From JBFWWP01 sp050246115 (GTDB taxonomy: Bacteria; Planctomycetota; UBA8108; UBA1146; JAJFFE01), in NCBI GenBank assembly GCA_050246115.1, contig JBFWWP010000043.1, forward strand, positions 1 through 40,126: a stretch of DNA of 40,126 bases, in the 5' to 3' direction. This document shows, piece after piece, positions 17,919 through 26,700 of the stretch. Position 1 is the first letter of the stretch. Each line of letters begins with the position of its first letter. The translations under genes and the position numbers were made by a program. The notes under the pieces are model-generated. The model was not told the DNA's origin. It made no database searches and saw only the letters and a program-made list of their open reading frames with translations.

Positions 17919-19054
17919 CCTGGTTGACGTTGTGCATCGGCGCGGCCAGCCTCGCGAACGCTCAGGCCCCGGCTGCCGGGGCGCCGCTGCCGACCCCGCC
18001 CCCGGAGACGGGCCCTACCGAAGCGGGCGCCGGTGTCGAGCCTCGGACGTCTTCCGCCGAGCGGCCGACCGTGGCCCGCGCCTTTCAGGGCGGGGTTTGT
18101 TGGGTTGGTTCGGCGAACACTTCGAGCCTGGCCTACCTCGTCGACAAAGGCGTCCGGTGGATCTCGGTGACCCCGTTCGGCTACGGGCAAGAGCATGCGC
18201 ACCAGCCCCCACCTGCCGGCTACACGCACTCCCGCCACCGCGGAGAGTCGATCGCCGAAGTGCGCGAGGTCATCCGGCAGGCCCGCGCGGCCTCGCTCAA
18301 GGTCATGCTCAAGCCGCACATCTGGTTCGCGGGCGCCGGCGGTTGGTGCGGCGACATCGCCATGCAGAACCCCGGCGATTGGCAACTGTGGTTCCAGGCA
18401 TATCGCGACTTCCTCGATCCCTTCATCGACATGGCGCGGGAAGAGCAGGTCGAGATCTTCTGTCTAGGAACCGAACTCGGTGGCACCGTCGCACAAGCAG
18501 CATGGACGGAGTTGATCGCGGAGGCCCGTTCGCGCTACGGCGGCCAGCTCACCTACGCCGCCAACTGGTACCAAGACTACGACCGCGTCCCGTTCTGGCC
18601 GCTCCTGGACTACATCGGAGTGCAAGCCTACTTTCCCCTGACCGAGCAGGACGACCCGACTACCGAAGACATCGTCGCGGGTTGGAAGCGGTGGACTCCG
18701 GCTCTCGAGGCAGTAGCGACCCGCGCGGGTCGCCCCGTGCTGTTGACGGAATTCGGGTACAAGCCCGTCCTCGGCACGACCATTCGCCCGTGGGAGTGGC
18801 GCAGCGAGGCACCGCTCTCGCCCGACGCCCAGGCCCGCGCCTACGAAGCGGCGTTTCGAGCGCTCGCGGACGAGGAGTGGTTCCACGGCGCTTACGTGTG
18901 GAAGTGGTTCAGCGGCTACTCGGGTGGCGAGTTCGGCACGCGCCGGCGCCGCCACGACAACTTCAGCCCGCAGGGACTGCCCGCAGAACAAGTGATGGAA
19001 CGCTGGTACCGACAACTCCAGCCGAGCGAGAAGCGCAAGACGGCTGAGTTCTAG
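17903..19054 (+). CDS. Secreted GH113-like glycoside hydrolase (TIM barrel)
   Basis: 383 residues. A signal peptide (cleavage near ANAQ, residue about 21) and a Pro-rich linker precede a TIM barrel from about residue 60. Features fit the GH113 (beta-mannanase-like) family: FQGGVCW near the start, KVMLKPHIWF, FCLGTELGG with Glu191 as likely acid/base, YAANWYQDYDRVPFW, DYIGVQAYFPL, PVLLTEFGYKP with Glu283 as likely nucleophile, and YVWKWF near the end. ATG at 17903 follows GAGAAGG at 7-nt spacing; the longer open frame upstream lacks a signal peptide. It would cut mannan or a related polysaccharide outside the cytoplasm; the exact substrate is inference. No other carbohydrate genes lie nearby. 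Confidence 0.85.
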   Translation: MRLLLTWLTLCIGAASLANAQAPAAGAPLPTPPPETGPTEAGAGVEPRTSSAERPTVARAFQGGVCWVGSANTSSLAYLVDKGVRWISVTPFGYGQEHAHQPPPAGYTHSRHRGESIAEVREVIRQARAASLKVMLKPHIWFAGAGGWCGDIAMQNPGDWQLWFQAYRDFLDPFIDMAREEQVEIFCLGTELGGTVAQAAWTELIAEARSRYGGQLTYAANWYQDYDRVPFWPLLDYIGVQAYFPLTEQDDPTTEDIVAGWKRWTPALEAVATRAGRPVLLTEFGYKPVLGTTIRPWEWRSEAPLSPDAQARAYEAAFRALADEEWFHGAYVWKWFSGYSGGEFGTRRRRHDNFSPQGLPAEQVMERWYRQLQPSEKRKTAEF

Positions 19055-19185
19055 TCCGAGTCAAGGCGCGTGCGGGAACAAGCCCACCCCGCAACCACGG
19101 CACCGACAAACGCTCGCCCTTCGGCTCGTGGCACCGAGCGCGAACCCGCTTCGTCGTGAATGCCCATGACTACAGCGCGGCCGAT

Positions 19186-19274
19186 GCGGACAGGCTGTCC
19201 GCGCTCCCAGGGCGCGCCAGGCGGGTCGATAGGCCTGGGCTCCTGGTATGCGTAGCGATGGTTCACTCCATCGC
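19186..19274. repeat. Structured dispersed repeat, copy 1
   Basis: Begins with a 17-nt palindrome, GCGGACAG-G-CTGTCCGC (19186-19202). A GC-rich block follows (19199-19221) that recurs exactly at 21931-21953, then a segment partly conserved between the copies, and a second hairpin GCGATGG-TTCACT-CCATCGC (19255-19274). Paired hairpins and dispersal suggest a REP- or MITE-like element. No transposase is nearby. Confidence 0.6.
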
Positions 19275-19321
19275 CCTACACCGCGTGCCCGCCAGCGTCC
19301 ACGATCCGGCTCACACTTTTC

Positions 19322-19400
19322 TTCCCCTTCTTCCCCTTCTTCCCCTTCTTCCCCTTCTTCCCCTTCTTCCCCTTCTTCCCCTTCTTCCCCTTCTTCCCCG
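19322..19400 (+). repeat. Tandem 9-bp polypyrimidine array (TTCCCCTTC)n
   Basis: Eight perfect copies of TTCCCCTTC plus a partial ninth. The strand is pure C/T across about 80 nt, and CTTCCCCTTC reads the same in both directions, so the tract is a mirror repeat able to form an intramolecular triplex (H-DNA). Too short a unit and no spacers for CRISPR. Confidence 0.95.
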
Positions 19401-19631
19401 CCCTCAGTACCAACATGACGCATACTCGACAGCCCGCGCCCCTCCGCACGCCTCGACGCTCCCCGGGAGTCCGCGCGCTGCCAGGATTTCGGACACCGAC
19501 ACCGTGCCCAGCGCGAACATTCGTCCTGACCGCTCGCCGAGTGCGCTCGTCCGGGACACCTACGCACCTCTCTCAAGCCCCGATCTGAGAGCTCTTTAGG
19601 TGTCGAGCACCGGGGCTTCCCCGAGGCCCTC

Positions 19632-19655
19632 GGAGGTTCCCTGAGGAACGCCTCC
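19632..19655. repeat. Hairpin upstream of the secreted protein gene
   Basis: GGAGGTTCC-CTGA-GGAACGCCTCC: two stem segments (GGAGG/CCTCC and TTCC/GGAA) with a CG bulge and a CTGA loop. No U-run follows. Possibly an operator or a transcript-end structure. Confidence 0.35.
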
Positions 19656-19828
19656 GGGATGATTCCGGGGCTCTGGCCCAGCGATTGCTTTTCACACCGC
19701 GGGCCCGACGAACGTCGACGATCTCAAAAACCGAATGTTTGGCGGGGTGAGGCTGCATATTCCTTGCGCTCGAGAGTTCGAGCGCAGCAACTCGCCCCGA
19801 GGTTCTCTATCTCGCAAGGAGTCAGTCC

Positions 19829-20668
19829 ATGACTGGACCGTTCACCTATCTCTCCTCGTTGGCCACGGCGCGTTGCGTCGTGCGTCCGCTGCTCGGCCTG
19901 CTTGCCGTGCTGTCGCTCTCGAGCGCCAGCTTTGCTTCGCACGCGCCCAGCCGCTTCTCGCTCGAGCAGATCGTGCAAGAGTCCGACCTGGTCTTCCGCG
20001 GCGTGGTGCAAGACATCCAGTACGTTCTCTCGCAACCCGGCGAAGAGCAGCTGCGCGTTCCGTTCACGTTCGTGACCTACCGCGTGACCGATGTCCTCCG
20101 CGGCAGCGCCGGCAGCACCGTGACGCTCCAGTTCATTGGCGGTGTCGATCCTCGCGACAGCCGACTCATGTCGAGCAGCATCACGCCGCGCATCGACCTC
20201 GGTGACGAAGACATCCTCTTCGTGCAAGGCAACACCAAGCGCCAGTGCCCGCTCGTCGGTGACATTCAGGGGCGCTTCCGCGTCGTCAACGGCCAGGTCT
20301 ACACCGAGATGGGCAACTCGATCGTCCTCACCGAGGCCGGCACCGCCGCCTTGGGCCCGCAGTACCGCCTCCCCGAGGTCGAGACCCTGAACGTCCTCGG
20401 ACGCGAGTTCCGCGTGGGCATGGACCCCGCGACCCTCGAGCTCCCCAGCAACGCGGTCGACGCGCTCGCGCTGTCCACCCGGATCCTGCGGCTGGCCGAA
20501 TCCATGGAGCCGGCGCCCGAGTTCGACAACGCCGACCCGACCGTGGCCATCGCCGCGCCGGACATGAAGCCGGCCGCCCCGCCGGTCGCCAAAGCCGGCG
20601 AAGAGAGCGTCCGCCCGGACCTGCCGAACTCCGAGACCAAGGAAGCAGTGCGTCGCGAGCAGCGCTAG
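19829..20668 (+). CDS. Secreted protein of unknown function, partner of the matrixin gene
   Basis: 279 residues. AAGGAG precedes the ATG by about 7 nt. Signal peptide with cleavage near Ala36 (SFA-SH). The main domain (about 42-165) begins SLEQIVQESDLVFRGVVQDI and continues YRVTDVLRGSAGSTVTLQFIGG and DEDILFVQG; this beta-rich pattern resembles small secreted domains seen beside matrixin genes in planctomycetes and other bacteria, but I cannot name a function. The C-terminal 80 residues are Pro/Ala/Glu-rich and look disordered. The metalloprotease gene starts 75 bp downstream on the same strand, so the two are probably cotranscribed. It could be an inhibitor, chaperone or substrate of that protease; this is inference. 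Confidence 0.8.
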   Translation: MTGPFTYLSSLATARCVVRPLLGLLAVLSLSSASFASHAPSRFSLEQIVQESDLVFRGVVQDIQYVLSQPGEEQLRVPFTFVTYRVTDVLRGSAGSTVTLQFIGGVDPRDSRLMSSSITPRIDLGDEDILFVQGNTKRQCPLVGDIQGRFRVVNGQVYTEMGNSIVLTEAGTAALGPQYRLPEVETLNVLGREFRVGMDPATLELPSNAVDALALSTRILRLAESMEPAPEFDNADPTVAIAAPDMKPAAPPVAKAGEESVRPDLPNSETKEAVRREQR

Positions 20669-20743
20669 CACCGAAGACCGCTATACGAGAACGAAACGAC
20701 TTCGAACCAACCGACCGAAACTATTCAAAGGAGAATGACCGCA

Positions 20744-21799
20744 ATGAAAACCAAGTGGATCGCAAGTGCCGCCTTGCTGGCTGTCGTCGCCGCGGCGGAC
20801 GTTTGCAGCGCCTACAACACCCACGGCGAGTGGGGCACCAACAACCCGACGATCAGTGCGTCTTCGGTGAGCTTCCCTGTCGGCAGCAGCTACCGCACGG
20901 CGCTCACGAACGTGGTCTCGCGCTTCTTCAACAACCCGAGCAACATGTGGTTTACCCAGACCTGGGGTGACACCTCGGTCGGCCTCAACAATGGCCAGAA
21001 CGAAGTGTGGTTCAGCTCGAGCGCGACCTACAGCCCGGCCGTGACCTATTGGTGGAACAGCTTCTGGACGGGTGACATCACCGAGGCCGATGTCGTCTTC
21101 TACAACGGCATCTCGTACACCTCCAGCATGAACAAGACCTCGCTGCTGCCGTTCGGCGGCACCCTGCGCCCCTTCGAGACGACCGCGGCGCACGAGTACG
21201 GGCACGCCGCCGGCTTGCTCCACGAGGCCGACGAGTACAACATCATGGGTTCGGACTGGACCCACATTCACTGCAACGGCTCGACTTGCCGCTCTTACGT
21301 GGGCGAAGACGCGGCCGACGGCTTGGTCGCGCTTTACGGCTCGGCCTCGGGCTTCCAGGATGTGTGCGTGAGCCTCCACAAGTACCTCGGAGTCTCGGGC
21401 GAGTACAGCACCCACCAGAAGTGCATCATGACCAACAGCGCGGGCACCTTGCTCGCCAGCAACTCCTTCAACGGCCAGCGCCGCTACCTGGTGAACAACG
21501 CGCAAACCGTGCAAGTGGAGTTCAGCTTCGAGAACCAGGGTGCGGCCACGCAGACGGTGACGGTCGGCTTCTACGTCTCGACCGATAGCAACATCACCAC
21601 CGGCGACACCCTGATCGCCACGCGCAGCCTGACGCTGTCGGTCGACAGTGTGCTGACGACCCGCACCACGGTCACCCTGCCGAGCAACCTCGTCTCGGGT
21701 ACGACCCGCTACGTCGGCGCGATCATCGACTACAACAACGCGCTGGCCGAAGTCGACAGCTCGAACAACGCGGCCTACCACATCATTCAGGTGAACTAG
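20744..21799 (+). CDS. Secreted matrixin-type zinc metalloprotease with C-terminal CARDB-like domain
   Basis: 351 residues. ATG-20744 is chosen because AAAGGAG (20727-20733) lies 10 nt upstream; ATG-20735 is only 1 nt from it. A signal peptide ends near VCSA-YN. The zinc site HEYGHAAGLLHE gives His150, Glu151, His154 and His160, the metzincin HExxHxxGxxH pattern, followed after a short gap by NIMG, a plausible Met-turn. This places it in the matrixin (M10-like) group. The last about 115 residues (NNAQTVQVEFSFENQGAATQTVTVGFYVS..., ending EVDSSNNAAYHIIQVN) match a CARDB-like beta-sandwich that often follows secreted enzymes. No obvious cysteine-switch propeptide. A strong hairpin 70 nt downstream may end the transcript. 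Confidence 0.92.
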   Translation: MKTKWIASAALLAVVAAADVCSAYNTHGEWGTNNPTISASSVSFPVGSSYRTALTNVVSRFFNNPSNMWFTQTWGDTSVGLNNGQNEVWFSSSATYSPAVTYWWNSFWTGDITEADVVFYNGISYTSSMNKTSLLPFGGTLRPFETTAAHEYGHAAGLLHEADEYNIMGSDWTHIHCNGSTCRSYVGEDAADGLVALYGSASGFQDVCVSLHKYLGVSGEYSTHQKCIMTNSAGTLLASNSFNGQRRYLVNNAQTVQVEFSFENQGAATQTVTVGFYVSTDSNITTGDTLIATRSLTLSVDSVLTTRTTVTLPSNLVSGTTRYVGAIIDYNNALAEVDSSNNAAYHIIQVN

Positions 21800-21869
21800 G
21801 CCTCGAAGCACGCGCGGCATGCGCTTGATTCGGGACTCATGGTTCGACGGCTCTGCAGCCGTGATCCGA

Positions 21870-21910
21870 GGGGCCTCGTGGGTGTGGCGAACGCCAACCC
21901 GCGGGGCCCC
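21870..21910 (+). terminator. Rho-independent-like terminator after the matrixin gene
   Basis: A long hairpin: GGGGCC pairs with GGCCCC, GGGT with ACCC and TGGCG with CGCCA, with two G-U pairs and one bulged G, around a GAAC loop. TACTCCTTTGTT follows, a modest T-rich tail. It lies 70 nt past the matrixin stop. Confidence 0.6.
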
Positions 21911-21930
21911 TACTCCTTTGTTGGCCTAAC

Positions 21931-21993
21931 CCGCGCTCCCAGGGCGCGCCAGGGGATCGGATCTACCTTGGGCTCAGAGGATGCGCCGCGATG
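21931..21993. repeat. Structured dispersed repeat, copy 2 (truncated)
   Basis: The first 23 nt equal 19199-19221 exactly. The following 40 nt are partly conserved (…CCTTGGGCTC… and GATGCG..GCGATG). The flanking palindrome and second hairpin of copy 1 are missing or degraded, so this looks like a truncated copy. Confidence 0.6.
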
Positions 21994-22026
21994 CTGAATG
22001 GGCGAGTGATGAAGGGGACAGAGCCA

Positions 22027-22065
22027 GCTAGCGCTAGCACTACTAGCGCAAGCGCGTGCTTGCGC
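22027..22065. repeat. Two adjacent palindromes downstream of the methyltransferase gene
   Basis: GCTAGCGCTAGC (22027-22038) is a perfect 12-nt palindrome. GCGCAAGC-GCGT-GCTTGCGC (22046-22065) is a perfect 8-bp hairpin with a tetraloop, 6 nt past the methyltransferase stop on the minus strand. No U-run follows. A GGGGACAGAGCC motif precedes them, resembling half of a REP-type unit. It may be a terminator or a repeat relic. Confidence 0.5.
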
Positions 22066-22071
22066 TCGAGC

Positions 22072-22746
22072 CTACCTGGGTTTCGGCAAGGGAGCCGCGG
22101 CTCGAGGCTGGAGCTTGCGCGCGCGTACGAGGAAGCGAGCCGATAGACCCCACGCAATGGACCGCGTCGCGACGATCTCCAGACCGGCAGCCTGCAGTTC
22201 GCGATGAAACTCTCCGAAGGTGTGGCGCAGCTTGTCCGCGTGAGCCAACCGCAGCCGGCGGCGGATCCAACGCGAGATGAACCGCAGGTTGTAGCGGTGG
22301 CGCCCGTCGATGATGACCTCGTTCGAAGTCACGCGCACGAGTTCGGCCAGGACGGTTGCGCGAAACTCGCCCCGCAGGTGGGACAGATATCGGATGCAAG
22401 TCACCGTCTCGAAGCTGCCGTCGGCAAACGGCAGTCGGGACGCGTCGGCGCGCACCAAGTGCACTCCGGCACCACGGAGTCGATACTCCCGGAGCATCGC
22501 CGCGGACAAGTCGAGCGCAACCGCGAACCGACCGGCAACGGCGCTCGGAAACCGGCCCGGGCCGCACGCCACCTCGAGCACCGATCGCGCCGGGGCCAAC
22601 CAGCGGGCGAGAATTCCGAGCTTTCGCTCGTGCTTCCAACGGGCGAACCCGCGTTCCCAACGGCGACCGTAGCTGGCCGCAATCTGGGGATCCTGGTAGT
22701 AACTCGGACGCCCGGTACCCCAGCGGTCACCGCGCGGGTCACTCAT
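22072..22746 (-). CDS. Class I SAM-dependent methyltransferase
   Basis: 224 residues. Motif I is VLEVACGPGRF (about residues 51-61), followed by VALDLSAAML, VRADASRLPFADGSFETVTCIRYLSHL and a VIIDGRHRYNLRFISRW segment. This is the standard class I Rossmann methyltransferase order (methyltransf_11/25 type). No signal peptide; cytoplasmic. The substrate cannot be predicted; the basic C-terminal half (RWIRRRLRLAHADKLRHTF) could bind a nucleic acid or phospholipid. The ATG at 22746 overlaps the rhomboid stop (ATGA), so the two are translationally coupled. A much longer upstream open frame is ignored because it lies within the rhomboid gene. Confidence 0.88.
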   Translation of the reverse strand: MSDPRGDRWGTGRPSYYQDPQIAASYGRRWERGFARWKHERKLGILARWLAPARSVLEVACGPGRFPSAVAGRFAVALDLSAAMLREYRLRGAGVHLVRADASRLPFADGSFETVTCIRYLSHLRGEFRATVLAELVRVTSNEVIIDGRHRYNLRFISRWIRRRLRLAHADKLRHTFGEFHRELQAAGLEIVATRSIAWGLSARFLVRARKLQPRAAAPLPKPR

Positions 22747-23354
22747 TGGGTACCCGTCCACTCGACCCGGGCGCGCCGCGTCGACCGGCGCTTGAGGAGT
22801 CGCGCGGCGAGGAGTCCCGCGCCAAACCCACAGAGGTGGCCTTCCCACGACACGCCCTCCTCGAACTGCACGAGTCCCCAGACCAACCCGCCGTACAGGA
22901 ACGAAGCCACCAGCGCCAAGGCCACGGAGATGATGCTGCGCTCGAACAATGCGCGGCCGAGGAGAAACCCCAGATAGCCGAAGACGACCCCGCTCACACC
23001 GATGTGGACGGTTCGGGGCGCGCCGAGCAGCCACACGCCGAGCCCCCCCAACAAAGCCGAGAAGCCCGTGACGGCGACGAAGTCCGAAACCCGCCGGAGC
23101 ATCACGCACCAACCGAGAATGGCGAAGGGCACGGTGTTGGTGGCCAAGTGACGGAAGTCGCCATGGAGAAACGGCGAGAAGACGATGCCCCAGAGCCCAG
23201 CCAACTCGCGCGGGCGAACGCCGAACTGGTCGAGTCCACCCGCGAAGAACACGAAGTCGACGGCTTCGACACCCCACATCACGAGGAGGCAAAGGAAGAG
23301 CAGCATCAGGTGTGAGAGAATGGTGTCCGTGGCGGACGCGCGCGGATCGGGCAT
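22743..23354 (-). CDS. Rhomboid-family intramembrane serine protease
   Basis: 203 residues with about six hydrophobic helices. The catalytic serine lies in HIGVSGVVFGYLGF (Ser121, GVSG in place of the usual GASG) and the histidine in WEGHLCGFGAG (His173). The HLATN motif in the second helix supplies His69 and Asn73, which stabilise the oxyanion in rhomboids. It would cut transmembrane segments of substrate proteins in the cytoplasmic membrane. The ATG at 23354 gives a family-typical length; upstream extension adds low-complexity sequence. No strong ribosome site. It is coupled by ATGA overlap to the methyltransferase gene. Confidence 0.9.
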   Translation of the reverse strand: MPDPRASATDTILSHLMLLFLCLLVMWGVEAVDFVFFAGGLDQFGVRPRELAGLWGIVFSPFLHGDFRHLATNTVPFAILGWCVMLRRVSDFVAVTGFSALLGGLGVWLLGAPRTVHIGVSGVVFGYLGFLLGRALFERSIISVALALVASFLYGGLVWGLVQFEEGVSWEGHLCGFGAGLLAARLLKRRSTRRARVEWTGTQ

Positions 23355-23746
23355 TGGCGCGCAGCCTAGTCGAAGACCCGGCGCTTGGCCATTGGTCTTC
23401 GGCCCCGCCGCACCGGGACGGCGGACTCTCGACGCACCCGGAGTGGGAATCGCCGGCGTCCAATCGGCCTTCGAAGTCTGCAGCGACGGGATCGACAGCA
23501 TCGAGACCGTCGAACGACCGCCGCGCACCCCGCCAGCGCGGGGTGCGCGACAGCGATCGGGTTCTTCTCAGCGGCTTTCGGCAAGCCCCCTGGTGGCCGC
23601 GGCTCGCATCACAAAGCCCGGAAAGCGCTCGTTGGAGGAGGGTCTCCGCAGTGCGTTCGATGCGGGGTTAGGACTCGCCCAAGAATTACTTCACCCTCAT
23701 GCTCGTCGCTTCGGGCCATCCTCGACCGCTCCTCTTGGGCGACTCC
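23355..23746. other. Intergenic region between S8 protease and rhomboid genes
   Basis: 392 bp with no convincing gene on either strand. It contains the perfect GC-rich hairpin at 23523-23548 and should hold the promoter of the rhomboid pair near its left side; no clear promoter hexamers are visible. Confidence 0.6.
23523..23548 (-). terminator. Perfect 11-bp GC-rich hairpin, candidate terminator of the S8 protease gene
   Basis: GCGCACCCCGC-CAGC-GCGGGGTGCGC: an 11-bp stem with a tetraloop, about 200 nt past the S8 protease stop. There is no U-run, so termination would need another factor; the distance is also long. Confidence 0.4.
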
Positions 23747-26700
23747 TTAGTCACCGCAGCCCGCGTCCGGGAACGGCGCCGAGGGCGCGCTTCCACCCTG
23801 GAGCAGGTAGCCCAAGACCGCCAATGGATCGGCGAGGTTCACGCTGCCGTCGGCGTTGGCGTCGGACGCTTCGAGCGGTGCCAGCAGCGGGCCCGAACCG
23901 AACAGATAGCCCAGCATGGCGATCGCGTCGCTCAGGTCGAGCGTGAAGTCGTAGTTGGCGTCACCCCGTACGAACAGGGGCGTGCTGCACTCGCACTCGT
24001 CGGGAAGACCATTGCCATTGAGGTCAGCACTCGTGCCTACGGCGATGTCACTGGCATCATCGACCGCATTACCGTTGCAATCGTTCACGCAGCCGACGAT
24101 TCGGATCGAGAAGTCGTCGAGCGCCGCTTCGACCAGCGACCCCGGATCGGGGTCTTGCGTCACGAACCGCAGCCGCACTTGATCGGTGGCTGCGATGATG
24201 TCCCCAAGTCGAAACTCGTGCTGAACCCAACCACCGGCCGTGCCCGGTCCGGTCGGCCCCACGGTCTCGACCGGCGTCCAGTCCAAGCCGCCATTGGCGC
24301 TGATCTCCACCGTGAAGGCTTCGGTGTTCGGCTGCGCGCCGCCGGAATTCGAGAACCAGCGCCAGTACGAGATGAGCGCGTCATCGTTGCCGGCAAGATC
24401 GAAGACCGGGCTCAGCAACGTGGTCGTACCCCCGTCGACGTCGGCCTGTCCTTGGCCGCCTCCTGGGGTGCCTTGTCCGGTCACGAAGCATTGCGTGCCG
24501 GCTTCCGAATGGTCGTCCTCCGGCTGCGGTCCGGTGCCATTGGGGTCGACCCGCACCCACTGGCCGGCGGTCGCGGTATCGCCGGCGACGCCAGCCGTCC
24601 AGCCGAGATCGGACTCGAAGTCATCGACGAACAGTTCGGTTTCCTCTTCGACCACCAACTGAAACTCGAGCACCGGCGCCGATGCCGGTAGGGTGACCAA
24701 ACCACTGAGCGAACCCTCGGCACGAATCGAGAACACCGGATCCGCGCCGCAAACCGCGGCCGGCAGCGATGCGAGATAGCGTGCGCCACCGAGCGGCAAC
24801 AGCGGCGAGGTCTGAACCGGGCCGCTGCCGAGCCGGTACTGCAACTGCGCTGTTCCCGGGACCAACGACTCTCCGACGGTACGGACGAGCACCTCGAAGT
24901 CGAGCCCGACGCCCGGCGCGAGGCGCGTGGGCAACGGCTCAGCGATGTCGATGGCCACGCCAGTGGCGCTGGGCGTCACCGCGATCGCGAAGCGCTGCGG
25001 ACCCTCCGGAACGTCGGTGCCGGCGATCGCCACCTGCCAGACCCCGGCGGTGGGCGCGACGACCAACACCTGCTCGAGGTTGTTCGTATGGTCCGCCTCG
25101 CCCTGAGTGGCTGCGACGGTTGGATTTGCCGGATCGAGATGCCACGGGAACGCCTGGCCAACCCCGGCGGGCCCCATCACGACGAGATCGAGATCGTTGA
25201 CGAGCGCCGGCACGACGTTCGGGGTTCCTGGTGCATCGTCCCAGGCCAACGTGATGCGCAACTCCGGGGCCCCAGGGGGAACCACGACGGTGAAGGAGTG
25301 CGCCTCACCATGCTCGAGCTGGCTCTCCCAGAGATTGCCCGTGCCGAGGAAGTCGATGCTGTCGACGACGCGCACCGAGCCATAGCCGAACTGATAGTCG
25401 GGTCCGGGTAGCCCGAGATCCACCGCCGTGTGGGCGAGCACCGCCTTGAGAGCCGCGTTGTCCGGGTCGGGTTCGCTCGGCCGCAACATGCGGTACTCCT
25501 GGAGCAGCAACGCGCAAAGGCCAGTCACGGTTGGTGCCGCCATGGAAGTTCCACAAGCGACACCATAGTTGCCGTCGGAGCTCGTCGAGGTCACACCGCC
25601 GTCGCCGCCGGCCTCGCAGCCGGGTGCCGCCACGTCGGGTCGCAACCGTCCATCGTCTACGGGTCCCCAGCTGCTGAAGGAGGTCATCGTCTCGTCGTTC
25701 GCGTTGATCGCGCCGACAGCGATGTGGTTCTTGGCGGTCGCAGGTGGTGCGGTCGTGTTGTAGAGATCGCCGCAGTTCGGAACCTGACGCTCGTTCCCAT
25801 TCGCCCACACGATTCGCATCCGGCGCCCGAGGCCCCCGCGCACGACGCTATCGATGACCGCCGACATCACCCCATAGTCACCGGTGATGTCGCAGGGGAA
25901 ACCGTTGGTAGCGGTATTGGTCCCGATCGAGTTGTTGGCGATGTCGACGTCGTGATCGTTCATCGCGTCGGCATAGTCCGCTTCGAAGTCGCCCGGGTTC
26001 TCGTGTAGCGGGATGTTCCCGCCCGAGAACTCCACGCCATAAGACTCGATCGTCACTCCCGGGGCCATTCCGCGGTAGAGGCCGGCACTGCCAGCCCCAT
26101 TGCCGCCAATCGTTCCCGACACGTGCGTCGCGTGAAACACGGTTGGAACGCCGTCACGCACGGTGAGCCGCCCACCGAAGTCCGAGTGGCTCTCGAGCGC
26201 GGCGCCGCCGTCGTAGACCATCACGCGCACGCCCGTTCCATCGAGGTCGTACGGAAGCGCCTGCGCACTGTTCGCTTGGGTCAGCGCGCGATTGCTGTCA
26301 TTGACGTCTTGCAGCGGCGGCAACGGAGGTTCGATCCATTGCACGGCGTCTTCCGCAGCAAGCCCGGTCACGCCCGACGCCGGCACCTGAGCCACGATCA
26401 CTGGCACCGTCACCAACGTGGAGATCGCACGACCGCCGTGACGCCACAGCGCCTCCAGCCGCTCGGCGCGAGGGGTGTCCGGGTGGTAGACCACGTAGCA
26501 TCCCACGATCGCGCGGCCCTCGGAGTCGGTGCCAGCGAGCGCGTATTGCGGCGCCGCACCCCCGTGGAAGGCGGGATGGAGCTTCCACGCCGGATCGATC
26601 TCGGAACACTCGGCGAGGGCAACCGTCGAAAGAACGCCGGCGACGTCGCACGCGGGTGCGAGCTGCGCGAAGAACGAACGCTCGCCGAGATACGCGCCGA

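Larger units (their letters stand above)
19055..19828. other. 774-bp gene-poor region with repeats
   Basis: No convincing gene. Two open frames crossing the region consist largely of translated simple repeat (EEG or LPL units) and are rejected. It contains a structured dispersed repeat (19186-19274), a 9-bp polypyrimidine tandem array (19322-19400) and a hairpin (19632-19655). An AT-rich stretch near 19724-19765 (CTCAAAAACC... GCATATTCC) may hold the promoter of the next gene. Confidence 0.7.

Noticed and set aside
19322..19400. CRISPR-like array
   Set aside because: Units are 9 bp, contiguous, without spacers, and no cas gene is present.
19061..19599. Open frames on both strands across 19061-19599
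   Set aside because: They read mostly through the 9-bp simple repeat, giving EEG or LPL runs; neither has a recognisable domain or ribosome site.
20681..21820. Long minus-strand frame opposite the matrixin gene
   Set aside because: Antisense shadow of a well-supported gene; no ribosome site or known domain.
22747..23463. Upstream extension of the methyltransferase
   Set aside because: It lies inside the rhomboid gene; the ATG at 22746 is supported by the ATGA overlap.
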